DNA of 64,000 nucleotides from Micromonospora endolithica (GCF_003626595.1 NZ_RBAK01000014.1:62001-126000), one strand, 5' to 3'; shown: positions 20,262-28,475, numbered from the stretch's first letter. The notes: generated from the sequence alone by a model not told the origin. Translations and numbers: made by a program.

Positions 20262-20818
20262 CAGGCGCGGCCGAGGTAACGGCCGTCGCGGGTGTCGACC
20301 TTGATCTTCTCGCCGGTGGTGATGAAGAGCGGCACCTGCACGGTCGCGTCGGTCTCGACGGTGGCCGGCTTGTTGCCGCCGGTCGACCGGTCGCCCTGCA
20401 GGCCCGGCTCGGTGTAGGTGACCTCCAGCACGACGGAGGTCGGCAGCTCGATGTAGAGCGGGACACCCTCGTGGGTGGCGACGGTGGCCTCGGCCTCGGG
20501 CAGCAGGTAGTTGGCCGCGTCACCGACGGTGGCGCCGGGCACGGTGATCTGGTCGAACGTCTCCAGATCCATGAAGACGTAGTCCTCGCCGTCGGCGTAC
20601 AGGTACTGCATCGTGCGCTTGTCCACGGTCGCGGTCTCGACCTTGGTGCCCGCGTTGAAGGTCTTGTCGACCACCTTGCCGGACAGCACGTTCTTCAGCG
20701 TGGTACGCACGAACGCACCACCCTTACCGGGCTTGACGTGCTGGAACTCGACGACGGCCCACAGATCTCCGTCGAGGTTGAGTACCAGGCCGTTCTTCAG
20801 GTCGTTGGTGGTGGCCAT
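20261..20818 (-). CDS. efp: Translation elongation factor P
   Basis: A 185-residue tRNA-shaped factor that rescues ribosomes stalled on polyproline. The loop bearing the active lysine reads KPGKGGAF, with Lys at position 32; actinobacterial EF-P is generally used without modification of this lysine and no modification enzyme gene is seen here. The C-terminal signature region around TGEKIKVDTRDGRYLGRA is intact. Polyproline-rich proteins such as the product at 48487-51534 would be natural clients. It is followed at once by nusB. Confidence 0.97.
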   Translation of the reverse strand: MATTNDLKNGLVLNLDGDLWAVVEFQHVKPGKGGAFVRTTLKNVLSGKVVDKTFNAGTKVETATVDKRTMQYLYADGEDYVFMDLETFDQITVPGATVGDAANYLLPEAEATVATHEGVPLYIELPTSVVLEVTYTEPGLQGDRSTGGNKPATVETDATVQVPLFITTGEKIKVDTRDGRYLGRA

Positions 20819-21248
20819 TTCCTGCCTTGATCATCAATTGGCGGACAGACTGAGCAAGTCTACTCGCCGCGCCCGCGCCTCTCCCCGACGGTCACCCACC
20901 GCACACGAGAGGGTGCGCGCGGCCCCGTCCCGTACGGCTTACCGACCCGCCCCCCACCAGCCACCCCCACCCCTTTGCTCTGCGTCAACCCACGCAACGG
21001 TTACCCCGGGTAGTGGATACGGACGACGAGGGGAGACCCCGGCGGACACATCACCCCAGTTCAGCGGCCCTGTGCGCGGGTTGAAGCAGAGCAAAGGGAC
21101 GGGGGGAAGGGGGACGGGGCCGGGAGAAAAAGCGCAGTGTGACGACCGACCGTGCCGCCACGGGCGAGGGGCCTGCGGGCGTGAGGTCGCCCCGGCAGGC
21201 CCGCCGGCCCGCACCGCGCCGGGCGGCGGGAGCCCTTGTCGTGCGGGG
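20819..21248. other. Intergenic region between efp and aroQ
   Basis: Some 430 bases without a gene. It holds the 128-bp inverted-repeat element at 20971-21098 and, next to efp, the efp leader with AGGAA before the ATG. A short open frame on the minus strand (20939-21214) crosses the repeat and looks accidental. Confidence 0.5.
20971..21098. repeat. 128-bp MITE-like element with terminal inverted repeats
   Basis: The ends 20971-20990 and 21079-21098 are inverted complements at 19 of 20 positions (CCCTTTGCTCTGC followed by G or T, then TCAACC); similarity runs on for about 7 more bases. The interior (about 88 bases) has no coding frame. No target duplication was evident. Confidence 0.8.
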
Positions 21249-21710
21249 TCAGTCGCGCCGGGCCAGGTGGTGCAGGGCCAGGTGGTGCAGCGCCAGGCGG
21301 TAACCGTCGACCCCCAGCCCGCAGATCACGCCGGTGGCCACCGCCGAGACCACCGAGTGGTGCCGGAACTCCTCCCGGGCGTGGATGTTGGAGATGTGCA
21401 CCTCGACCAGCGGCCCGCGCAGCATCGCGCACGCGTCCCGGACGGCGACCGAATAGTGCGACCAGGCGGCCGGGTTCAACACCACCGCGGCCTCCTCGTC
21501 GGCCGCGGCGTGCAGCCAGCCCAGCAGTTCGTGCTCGGCGTCGGTCTGCCGCACGGTCACCGCCAGGCCCAGCTCGCGTCCGGTCGCCTCGCAGAGCGCC
21601 ACCAGGTCGGCGTAGGTGGTCACGCCGTACACCTCGGGCTGCCGGGTGCCCAGCCGGCCGAGGTTGGGACCGTTCAGCACGTACACCCGGCGACCACCAC
21701 CGGCGGTCAC
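21249..21710 (-). CDS. aroQ: 3-dehydroquinate dehydratase, type II
   Basis: A 153-residue enzyme of the shikimate pathway converting dehydroquinate to dehydroshikimate. The type II motif YVLNGPNLGRLGTRQPEVYG lies at about residues 9-28 and includes the catalytic Arg and Tyr; the family usually has NLNLLG where this has NLGRLG. NPAAWSHYSVAVRDA and VEVHISNIHAREEFRHHS complete the active site. The C-terminus carries a duplicated LALHH segment caused by a 15-bp tandem repeat. It overlaps aroB by 4 bases. GTG start. Confidence 0.95.
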   Translation of the reverse strand: MTAGGGRRVYVLNGPNLGRLGTRQPEVYGVTTYADLVALCEATGRELGLAVTVRQTDAEHELLGWLHAAADEEAAVVLNPAAWSHYSVAVRDACAMLRGPLVEVHISNIHAREEFRHHSVVSAVATGVICGLGVDGYRLALHHLALHHLARRD

Positions 21711-22783
21711 GCCGCGACCTCCTGGTAGGCGGCGTACAACAGCTCGTCGTCCGGGCCCTCCAGCATCGCCGGTCGGGCCAGCCCGTCGAGCACCACGAAC
21801 CGCAGCCGGTTGCCCCGGGCCTTCTTGTCCACCCGCATCGCCGCCAGCAACTCCGGCCAGGCGTCGGCCGGGTAAGCGGTGGGCAGACCGAGCGCCGCGA
21901 CGGCGTCCCGGTGCCGCCGGGCGGTGGCCTCGTCGAGCCGGCCGGCGAGGCGGGCCAGGGCCGCCGCGTACACCAGGCCGACGGCGACCGCGTGTCCGTG
22001 CCGCCAGCGGTAGCCCTCCACCTTCTCGATCGCGTGGGCCAGGGTGTGTCCGTAGTTGAGCACCTCGCGGACACCCGACTCGCGCAGGTCGCCGGAGACC
22101 ACGTCGGCCTTGACCCGGATCGCCCGCTCGATCAGCTCACGGGCCACCGGGCCGGTCGGGTCGACGGCGGCGGCCGGGTCCCGCTCCACCAGATCCAGGA
22201 TCACCGGGTCGGCTATGAAGCCGCACTTGACCACCTCGGCCAGCCCGGCGGCCAGGTCCGCCGGGGGCAGGCTGTCCAGGGTGGCGAGATCGGCCAGTAC
22301 GCCGACCGGCGGGTGGAACGCACCGACCAGGTTCTTCCCCGCCGCGGTGTTGATCCCGGTCTTGCCGCCGACCGCGGCGTCGACCATGCCCAGCAGCGAG
22401 GTCGCCACCGGCACCCACCGCACCCCGCGCAGCCAGCAGGCCGCGACGAAGCCGGCCAGGTCGGTGACGGCGCCGCCGCCCACGCCGACCACCGCGTCGG
22501 TACGGGTGAAACCGGCCTCGCCCAGCCGGTCCCAGCAGGCGGCGGCGACGTCGACGTGCTTGCCCGCCTCGGCGTCCGGCACCTCCACCGTCAGCGGCGT
22601 GACGCCGGCCGCGCGCAGGCCGTCGCCGAGCGCGTCGGCCAGGGCCTTGAGCGGGGGCGCGTGCAGCACCGCCACCCGGTCGGCGCCGGGCAGCAGGCCG
22701 GGCAGCCGGTCGAGCAGGTCACGTCCCACCAGCACGTCGTACGGCCGTTCGCCGCCGACCGGGATCCGGGTCACCTCGTCCAT
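21707..22783 (-). CDS. aroB: 3-dehydroquinate synthase
   Basis: A 358-residue NAD- and zinc-dependent enzyme making 3-dehydroquinate. Motifs: VVGVGGGAVTDLAGFVAAC (NAD loop), PTSLLGMVDAAVGGKTGIN-type segment (here VATSLLGMVDAAVGGKTGIN), NLVGAFHPP and the metal-binding NYGHTLAHAIE. The ATG at 22783 is preferred over ATGs at 22792 and 22807, which add residues not expected in the family; no strong ribosome binding site was seen. Divergent from the DUF2243 gene by 88 bases. In most actinobacteria aroK is directly upstream; here it is 3.2 kb away. Confidence 0.95.
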   Translation of the reverse strand: MDEVTRIPVGGERPYDVLVGRDLLDRLPGLLPGADRVAVLHAPPLKALADALGDGLRAAGVTPLTVEVPDAEAGKHVDVAAACWDRLGEAGFTRTDAVVGVGGGAVTDLAGFVAACWLRGVRWVPVATSLLGMVDAAVGGKTGINTAAGKNLVGAFHPPVGVLADLATLDSLPPADLAAGLAEVVKCGFIADPVILDLVERDPAAAVDPTGPVARELIERAIRVKADVVSGDLRESGVREVLNYGHTLAHAIEKVEGYRWRHGHAVAVGLVYAAALARLAGRLDEATARRHRDAVAALGLPTAYPADAWPELLAAMRVDKKARGNRLRFVVLDGLARPAMLEGPDDELLYAAYQEVAA

Positions 22784-22871
22784 CGCGCGCATCGTAGTCG
22801 AGTGCATCGACGTTTAGCCCATCGGCACACGGGCAGTGCCGAACCACCCCACGTCCCCGCGGAGGCCTCCC

Positions 22872-23402
22872 ATGACCGGCGCCACCCCCCCGACCACCGA
22901 CGCGGCCGACATCCGGCTGCCCGCGACCATCCTCGGTGTGGGCCTCGGCGGATTCGTCGACGGCATCCTGCTGCACCAGGTGCTCCAGTGGCACCACCTG
23001 CTCAGCAGCACCGGCAGCGACAACATCGGGGTGCGGGAGTACCCGGTGGACACCGTGCCCGGACTGGAGATGAACACCCTCTGGGACGGTCTGTTCCACG
23101 TGGTCACCTGGGTCGCGGTGCTCACCGGGCTGGCCCTGCTCTACGCGCGGGTCACCCACTCGCGGGGCCGGCTCTGGCGGTCGCCGGCCCTGTGGGGCTG
23201 GGCGCTGGTCGGCTGGGGGTTGTTCAACATCGTCGAGGGGCTGATCGACCACCACCTGCTCGGCATCCACCACGTCCGGACCGGACCGCACCAGACCGCC
23301 TGGGACGTCGGCTTCCTGCTGCTCGGGGTGGCGCTGATCGCCGCCGGTTGGGCGGTGCAACGGCGGGCGAGGGTGGTGGACACCTGCGCCGAGCGGCGAT
23401 GA
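22872..23402 (+). CDS. DUF2243 membrane protein
   Basis: A 176-residue protein with four likely membrane helices (around residues 17-40, 75-98, 112-135 and 146-164) and many histidines placed near membrane ends: DGILLHQVLQWHH, LFHVVTW and IDHHLLGIHH. This fits the uncharacterised DUF2243 family, whose genes often stand beside CtaG-like cytochrome oxidase assembly genes. Its stop overlaps the next start in an ATGA junction, so the pair is an operon. The histidines suggest metal or heme contact, which is inference. GGAGG precedes the ATG. Confidence 0.85.
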   Translation: MTGATPPTTDAADIRLPATILGVGLGGFVDGILLHQVLQWHHLLSSTGSDNIGVREYPVDTVPGLEMNTLWDGLFHVVTWVAVLTGLALLYARVTHSRGRLWRSPALWGWALVGWGLFNIVEGLIDHHLLGIHHVRTGPHQTAWDVGFLLLGVALIAAGWAVQRRARVVDTCAERR

Positions 23403-24295
23403 GTGCGCACCACGGCGGCGAGGTCGGGCCGCTGCTGCTCGTACCGCCGGTGTTGTTCTGGATCTATCTGGCCGCGGCGCTGCGTGAACGGGACCGCGGC
23501 GGGTGGAGCAACTGGCGTACGGCGAGCTTCGGGGCGGGCGCCGCGCTGCTCGCGGCGGCCGCGCTGGTTCCCGACCAGGACCTGGTCGGGCACATGTGGC
23601 GGCACCTGCTGGTGGGCATGCTCGCCCCGCTCGGGCTGGTGCTCGGCGCACCGGTCACGCTCGCGCTGCGGGCGTTGCCCCGCCGTCGGGGCCGCCGGCT
23701 GGTCCGCGTCCTGCGCCATCCGGCGCTCGGGCCGGTGTCCCACCCGGCCACCGGCCTGGTGCTCACCGTCGGCGGGTTGTACCTGCTGCACCTGACGCCG
23801 CTGTACCGCGCGTCGCTGGACCGACCGTGGCTGCACACGCTGGTGCTGCTCCACTTCCTGGTCAGCGGGTACGCCTTCACCTGGGCCGTCGCCGGGCCCG
23901 ACCCGGGTCCGCGCCGGGCCCGGGTGCCCGTCCGGCTGGTGGTGCTGGGCCTCGCGGTCGCCGGACACGCCACGCTGGCCCAGCTCATGTACGCCGGTCT
24001 GGTCGAGGCGGCGGTGCCGGTCGACGAGCTGCGTACCGCGGCCACGGTGATGTACTACGGCGGCGATCTCGCCGAGATCCTGCTCGCGCTGGCGCTGCTG
24101 GCGACGTGGCGGCCGGCGCCGCGCCGGGTCGGCCGGGACGGCTCAGCCGGGTGCGCGGTCCGCCCAGACGGCGAGCCGGCCGGCGTGGTCGCGTACCGCC
24201 TCGCGCAGCGCGGCCGGGTGGCGGACCGTGAACGGCCAGCCCAGCCCGGCGAGCAGCTGCGCCATCCCGTCGAGCCGTTCGGCGCGGCCCCGTAG
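23399..24295 (+). CDS. CtaG-like cytochrome c oxidase assembly membrane protein
   Basis: A polytopic protein of about 298 residues with six or seven hydrophobic segments. It contains the pattern of the caa3_CtaG family: HMWRHLLVGMLAPLGLVLGAP (about residues 66-86), LYLLHLTPLYRASLDRPW, HFLVSGYAFTWAVAGPDP and MYYGGDLAEILLAL. Family members help copper-dependent assembly of terminal oxidases. The recognisable part ends near residue 250. The last 45-50 residues are hydrophilic and are encoded antisense to the 3' end of the WYL regulator gene, a convergent overlap of 153 bases. Co-translated with the DUF2243 gene. Confidence 0.8.
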   Translation: MSAHHGGEVGPLLLVPPVLFWIYLAAALRERDRGGWSNWRTASFGAGAALLAAAALVPDQDLVGHMWRHLLVGMLAPLGLVLGAPVTLALRALPRRRGRRLVRVLRHPALGPVSHPATGLVLTVGGLYLLHLTPLYRASLDRPWLHTLVLLHFLVSGYAFTWAVAGPDPGPRRARVPVRLVVLGLAVAGHATLAQLMYAGLVEAAVPVDELRTAATVMYYGGDLAEILLALALLATWRPAPRRVGRDGSAGCAVRPDGEPAGVVAYRLAQRGRVADRERPAQPGEQLRHPVEPFGAAP

Positions 24296-25108
24296 CAGCA
24301 CGCCGCCGTCGACGCCGGTCAGCTCGGCGACGCTGGGCGGGATCCGGCGTCGGGCGGCGGCCAGATCGGTCTCCAGGAGCACCTCGACCTCGTGCGCCCA
24401 CGGCACCGCGGCCAGCGAACGGGTCACCTGGGCCACCGGGTCGAAGCCCTCCGGCGCGGTGAAGGTCGCCGCCGCCGTGGTGACCGCCCCGATCCGGTCC
24501 AGCCGGAACGTGCGGACCTCCGCGCGTCGGTGGTCGTGCCCGGTGACGTACCAGCGGCCGGCGTGGAAGACCAACCCGTACGGATCCAGGTCCCGTTCGG
24601 AGGTGGCACCGCCGCGGGAGCGGTACCCGAGCCGTACCCGCCGGCCGTTGCGGGCCGCCTCGGCGAGGGTGAGCAGGGTGTCGGTGGTCGGGCGGGCGTC
24701 CGGCCGCGTCCGGCGCAGGGTGAACCCGAGGTGCTCGCCCACCGCGGTGAGCCGGTCCGCGAGCGCCGCCGGCAGCACCCGCCGGATCTTGGCGGTGGCG
24801 GTGGCGGTGGCGGGCTGCTCGGTGCCGAGGCCGAGTCGTTCGGCGGCGAGCAGGCCGAGCAGGACAGCCACCGCCTCGTCGTCGGTGAGCATCAGCGGGG
24901 GCAGCTTGTAGCCGGGGAGCAGCCGGTACCCGCCGTACCGGCCCCGGTCGGCGGTGACCGGGATGCCCAGCTCGACGAGGGTGGTGGCGTAGCGGCGCAC
25001 GGTGCGCTCGTCGACGCCGAGCCGGGCGGCCAGGTCGGCCCCGGTGAGCCGGTGGTGGCCCTGCAACAACTCCAGCAGGCCGAGCACGCGTCCGGCGGGG
25101 TGTGACAC
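24143..25108 (-). CDS. YafY-type transcriptional regulator (HTH + WYL domains)
   Basis: A 321-residue regulator. The N-terminal winged helix has LGLLELLQGHHRLTGADLAARL and VDERTVRRYATTL (about residues 8-46). The central WYL domain contains YGLVFHAGRWYVTGHD, with the ligand-sensing W-Y pair. WYL regulators respond to nucleotides or other small ligands. The GTG start has AAGGAG 7 bases upstream. It is divergent from the alpha/beta hydrolase 82 bases away, so it probably controls that gene and itself. Confidence 0.88.
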   Translation of the reverse strand: MSHPAGRVLGLLELLQGHHRLTGADLAARLGVDERTVRRYATTLVELGIPVTADRGRYGGYRLLPGYKLPPLMLTDDEAVAVLLGLLAAERLGLGTEQPATATATAKIRRVLPAALADRLTAVGEHLGFTLRRTRPDARPTTDTLLTLAEAARNGRRVRLGYRSRGGATSERDLDPYGLVFHAGRWYVTGHDHRRAEVRTFRLDRIGAVTTAAATFTAPEGFDPVAQVTRSLAAVPWAHEVEVLLETDLAAARRRIPPSVAELTGVDGGVLLRGRAERLDGMAQLLAGLGWPFTVRHPAALREAVRDHAGRLAVWADRAPG

Positions 25109-25190
25109 GGGACACTCCTTCAAAGCGGGCGGATCCTGCCCGGATTCGATCGTACGGTCAGGGCGACGACGACGAGTGGAGGCGGTCGCG

Positions 25191-25928
25191 ATGGCGACGT
25201 TCGTACTGGTGCCGGGCTTCTGGTTGGGCGGCTGGGCATGGCGGGAGGTCACCGCGGACCTGCGCGCGCGGGGCCACGAGGTGTACCCGGTGACGCTGAC
25301 CGGGGTGGCGGAGCGTGACCACCTCGCCGGTCCGCAGGTCGGGTTGGAGACGCACACCCTCGACCTCGTCCGGCTGCTGGAGGTGGAGGACCTGCGCGAC
25401 GTGCTGCTGGTCGGGCACTCCGGAGGCGGGTTGCCGGTGACGCAGGCGGCCGACCGGGTCCCGGACCGGATCGGCCGGGTCGTCTATGTGGAGAGCGGGC
25501 CGATGCCCGACGGGATGTCGCAGTTCGACAGCAACGAGCCGGCGGAACAGGAACGGCTGCGCGCCCGGATCGGCGACGGGCACCTGCTGCCGGCGCCGGA
25601 CTGGGATCCGGCCGCCGATCCGCAGAACCTGGCCGGGCTGGGCGAGGCCACGCTGGCCCTGCTGCGCGAGCGCGCCACCGCGCACCCGCTGCGCGCGGCC
25701 ACCGATCCGGTCCGTCGCAGCGGTGGGCGACCGGTTCCGACCGCCCTGGTGGCGAGCACGTTCCCGCTCGACGTGGTGGAGCAGATGATCGCCCAGGGCC
25801 ACCCGTTCTTCGCCGGCCTGGCCGGCGGCGAGCTGCACGCGGTGCCGACCGGGCACTGGCCGATGCTCAGCGAGCCGAAGGCGCTGGCCGACGTGCTCGA
25901 CCGGATCGCGGCCGGCGCCCCGCGTTAG
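25191..25928 (+). CDS. Alpha/beta hydrolase
   Basis: A 245-residue soluble hydrolase. The oxyanion-loop start FVLVPGFWLGGWAWREV (residues 4-20), the nucleophile elbow GHSGGG (about 87-92) and the catalytic His in VPTGHWPM near the end are all present, matching the esterase/EstC-like subgroup that includes methylesterases and lactonases. No substrate can be named. GGAGG precedes the ATG. It ends directly on a tandem repeat array. Confidence 0.88.
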   Translation: MATFVLVPGFWLGGWAWREVTADLRARGHEVYPVTLTGVAERDHLAGPQVGLETHTLDLVRLLEVEDLRDVLLVGHSGGGLPVTQAADRVPDRIGRVVYVESGPMPDGMSQFDSNEPAEQERLRARIGDGHLLPAPDWDPAADPQNLAGLGEATLALLRERATAHPLRAATDPVRRSGGRPVPTALVASTFPLDVVEQMIAQGHPFFAGLAGGELHAVPTGHWPMLSEPKALADVLDRIAAGAPR

Positions 25929-26003
25929 GAAGGGGCCCTTCCGCAACCGCCGGCGTTGACGAGGGGCCCTTCCGCAACCGCCGGCGTTGACGAGGGGCCC
26001 TTC
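25927..26003. repeat. 31-bp tandem repeat array of a GGGGCCC palindrome family
   Basis: Two full units and a partial third of 31 bases, each running GAGGGGCCCTTCCGCAACCG followed by CCGGCGTTGAC. The core AAGGGGCCCTT is self-complementary. It begins at the hydrolase stop and ends beside the aroK stop (26005). The core resembles the 57-bp inverted repeats at 58868-58924 and 59551-59607. Confidence 0.85.
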
Positions 26004-26004
26004 C

Positions 26005-26508
26005 TCACCGCTTCAGCAGGGTGGCGATCTCGGCGGCCAGGTCGGCGGGATCACGGCCGTCGGTGACCACGGTCGCGGTGGCCACCTCGGCGTACAACGG
26101 TCGACGCTGCTCCATCAGGTGCTTCAGGGTGGCGCGCGGGTTGAGTGCCAGCAGCGGCCGGCCGGCACCGAGGCCGATCCGCTTGACCGCGTCGGGCAGC
26201 TCGACGGAGAGGTGCACGACCTGGTGGCCGATCAGCGCGGCGCGGTTCTCCTCGGCGAGGACCGCGCCGCCGCCGAGGGCGAGCACGCCGGCGCAGGAGG
26301 CCAGCGCCGCCGCCACGGCCGCCCGTTCCAGGGTACGGAAGTGCGCCTCCCCCTCGTCGACGAAGATCTCCGGGATCGGCTTGCCGGCCATCGTCTCGAT
26401 GTCGGTGTCGGTGTCCCGGAAGTCGACGCCGAGCAGCTCGGCGAGCGCCTGCCCGACGGTGGTCTTCCCGGAGCCGGGCGCCCCGACCAGGACGCAGACC
26501 GGCGCCAT
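26005..26508 (-). CDS. aroK: Shikimate kinase
   Basis: A 167-residue kinase phosphorylating shikimate at O3. Walker A is GAPGSGKTTVG (about 9-19), followed by DFRDTDTDIE (shikimate and Mg contact), FVDEGEAHFRTLE, GGGAVL and the lid arginine region GRPLLA. Its ATG shares one base with the aroC stop. Downstream it ends at the tandem repeat array that separates it from the accessory block and aroB. Confidence 0.96.
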   Translation of the reverse strand: MAPVCVLVGAPGSGKTTVGQALAELLGVDFRDTDTDIETMAGKPIPEIFVDEGEAHFRTLERAAVAAALASCAGVLALGGGAVLAEENRAALIGHQVVHLSVELPDAVKRIGLGAGRPLLALNPRATLKHLMEQRRPLYAEVATATVVTDGRDPADLAAEIATLLKR

Positions 26509-27686
26509 CAGCGGATCACCAGGGCGTCGAGGTAGCCGGCCAGGTTGCGGCGCATCTCGGCGATCGAGTCCCCGCCGAACTTCTCCACCGCGGCCTCGGC
26601 GAGCACCAGCGCGACCATCGCCTCGGCGACCACCGCGGCGGCCGGCACCGCGCACACGTCGGAGCGCTGGTTGATCGCGGTGGCCGGCTCCCCGGTGGTC
26701 ACGTCGACGGTGGCCAGGGCCCGGTTCAGCGAGGAGATCGGCTTCATCGCGGCCTTCACCCGCAGCGGCTCGCCGGTGGTGATGCCGCCCTCCAGGCCGC
26801 CGGCCCGGTCGGTGACCCGGCGGACGCCGGTGGCGGTGGGCAGGATCTCGTCGTGCGCCTCGGAGCCCCGCGAGCGGGCCTGCTGCCAGCCGTCGCCGAT
26901 CTCCACGCCCTTGATGGCCTGGATCGACATCAGCGCGGTGGCCAGCCGGGCGTCGAGCTTGCGGTCCCACTGGACGTGGCTGCCGAGGCCCGGCGGCACC
27001 CCGTAGGCCAGGACCTCGACCACGCCGCCGAGTGTGTCGGCGGCCTTCTTCGCGGCGTCCACCTCGGCGACCATCCGCGCGCTCGCCTCCGGGTCGAGGC
27101 AGCGCAGCGGGTCGGCGTCGATGCGCTGCGCGTCCTCCGGTCGGGGCCGCAGGCCGGGCTTCGCGGCGACCGGACCCAGCTCCACCACGTGCGAGACGAT
27201 CTCGACGCCCAGCGCCTGCTTGACCAGGGCCTTGGCGACGGTGCCGACGGCCACCCGGGCGGCGGTCTCCCGGGCGCTGGCGCGTTCCAGGATCGGGCGG
27301 GCGTCGGTGTGGCCGTACTTCTGCATGCCGGCCAGGTCGGCGTGGCCGGGCCGGGGGCGGGTCAGCGGGGCGTTACGCGCCTGGCCGGCGAGTTCGTCGG
27401 CGTCGACCGGGTCGGCGGCCATGACGGTCTGCCACTTGGGCCACTCGGAGTTGCCGACCCGGATGGCGACCGGGCTGCCGATGGTGCGGCCGTGCCGGAG
27501 GCCGCCGATGATCTCGATCTCGTCCTGCTCGAAGGACATCCGGGCACCCCGGCCATAGCCGAGCCGGCGCCGGGCCAGCTCGCCGGCGATCTCGGTGGTG
27601 GTCACCTCGATCCCGGCGGGTACGCCCTCGACGAGGGCGACGAGGGCGGGACCGTGCGACTCACCTGCAGTCAACCAGCGCAACAC
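26508..27686 (-). CDS. aroC: Chorismate synthase
   Basis: A 392-residue FMN-dependent enzyme making chorismate from EPSP. The N-terminal LRWLTAGESHGPALVALVEG, the central GRGARM and RPGHADLAGMQKYGHTD, and the C-terminal RSDVCAVPAAAVVAEAM segments are all typical. I chose the GTG at 27686, giving the family-typical M-L-R-W-L-T start; the next codon is TTG. It is the first gene of an aroC-aroK unit. Confidence 0.97.
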   Translation of the reverse strand: MLRWLTAGESHGPALVALVEGVPAGIEVTTTEIAGELARRRLGYGRGARMSFEQDEIEIIGGLRHGRTIGSPVAIRVGNSEWPKWQTVMAADPVDADELAGQARNAPLTRPRPGHADLAGMQKYGHTDARPILERASARETAARVAVGTVAKALVKQALGVEIVSHVVELGPVAAKPGLRPRPEDAQRIDADPLRCLDPEASARMVAEVDAAKKAADTLGGVVEVLAYGVPPGLGSHVQWDRKLDARLATALMSIQAIKGVEIGDGWQQARSRGSEAHDEILPTATGVRRVTDRAGGLEGGITTGEPLRVKAAMKPISSLNRALATVDVTTGEPATAINQRSDVCAVPAAAVVAEAMVALVLAEAAVEKFGGDSIAEMRRNLAGYLDALVIR

Positions 27687-27705
27687 AGCGGTCAGTCTGT
27701 CACGC

Positions 27706-27732
27706 CGGGCACCCGCCGCGCGGCGGTGCCCG
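27706..27732. terminator. GC-rich hairpin between the methyltransferase gene and aroC
   Basis: CGGGCAC and CGCCG (27706-27718) pair with CGGCG and GTGCCCG (27721-27732), with a one-base bulge. It lies about 90 bases after the methyltransferase stop and just ahead of the aroC start on the minus strand. No T-run follows. Confidence 0.45.
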
Positions 27733-27818
27733 ACCCGTCCCGCCCAGCGGACGTCGTTGTCCACCCGGCGGGCGGGAGAGGGGACCACGAGCCGCGTCGA
27801 TCGCGGCCCCCGTCGGTG

Positions 27819-28475
27819 TCACGGCTGGCGCACCGCGATCAGGGACTTGGTGAGGCCCAGCAGCCGTTCGTTGCGGATCGTGGCGTCCGGGAAGAGGTGG
27901 CGCAGCTCGGCCCGGCCGACCAGCTCGGTGGTCAGCACCTGCTTGAGCGCCAGGTCGTACGACTTGCCGGGCGTGTAGGCCAGCGGCCACTTCCGGGCCA
28001 CCGCGACCCGGGCGGGCACCGGCAGGAACTGCATGCCCGGCGCCACCCAGTGCGGCTCGATCGGGAAGTACCGGTACGGCGTCTGCACCCAGTACGCCGG
28101 GGCCAGGTCCCGGATCGCCTCGGCCATCCGGCGGCGGCGCTCGTAGCCGCCCACGTGCTCCAGCACGCTGTTGCTGAACACCAGGTCGTAGCGGCGACCC
28201 AGGATGTGCTCGGGAAGTTCGCAGGCGTCGGCGTGGTCGGCCTCGGCCCAGTCGGGCAGGTCGGTCGGCAGGGGCTCCAGGTTGACCACGTGCACGTGGG
28301 CCGGACGGACCGGGACCTTCGCCCAACTCTGCACCCGGCCACCGAGGTCGAGTACCCGCATGGTGGCGAGTTTCGGAAACGTCTCGGAGAGCCAGGCGGC
28401 GCGGCGGGCCCGCCGCTTCGCGCCCAACGACGTCGGCGAGTCGACCAGTCGGAATCTCAGCGAGTGGAGTGCCAT
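27819..28475 (-). CDS. SAM-dependent methyltransferase (class I)
   Basis: A 218-residue protein with motif I VLDLGGRV (about residues 41-48), an acidic segment around ADHADACELP and YDLVFSNSVLEHVGG (about 96-110), the classic methyltransf_11 arrangement for small-molecule methylation. YWVQTPYRYFPIEPHW is typical of methyltransferases in cell-surface polysaccharide clusters, so a sugar is a likely substrate (inference). It is the promoter-distal gene of the polysaccharide region, 134 bases downstream of the GT2 gene's stop with a terminator between, so it probably has its own promoter. Confidence 0.82.
   Translation of the reverse strand: MALHSLRFRLVDSPTSLGAKRRARRAAWLSETFPKLATMRVLDLGGRVQSWAKVPVRPAHVHVVNLEPLPTDLPDWAEADHADACELPEHILGRRYDLVFSNSVLEHVGGYERRRRMAEAIRDLAPAYWVQTPYRYFPIEPHWVAPGMQFLPVPARVAVARKWPLAYTPGKSYDLALKQVLTTELVGRAELRHLFPDATIRNERLLGLTKSLIAVRQP

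Noticed and set aside
21236..23398. Long plus-strand frame running over aroQ and aroB into the CtaG-like gene
   Set aside because: Only the part from 23399 has family sequence and a proper start; the earlier part is antisense to aroQ and aroB.
25927..26003. CRISPR array
   Set aside because: The units are directly adjacent with no spacers and only two and a half copies, so it is a plain tandem repeat.
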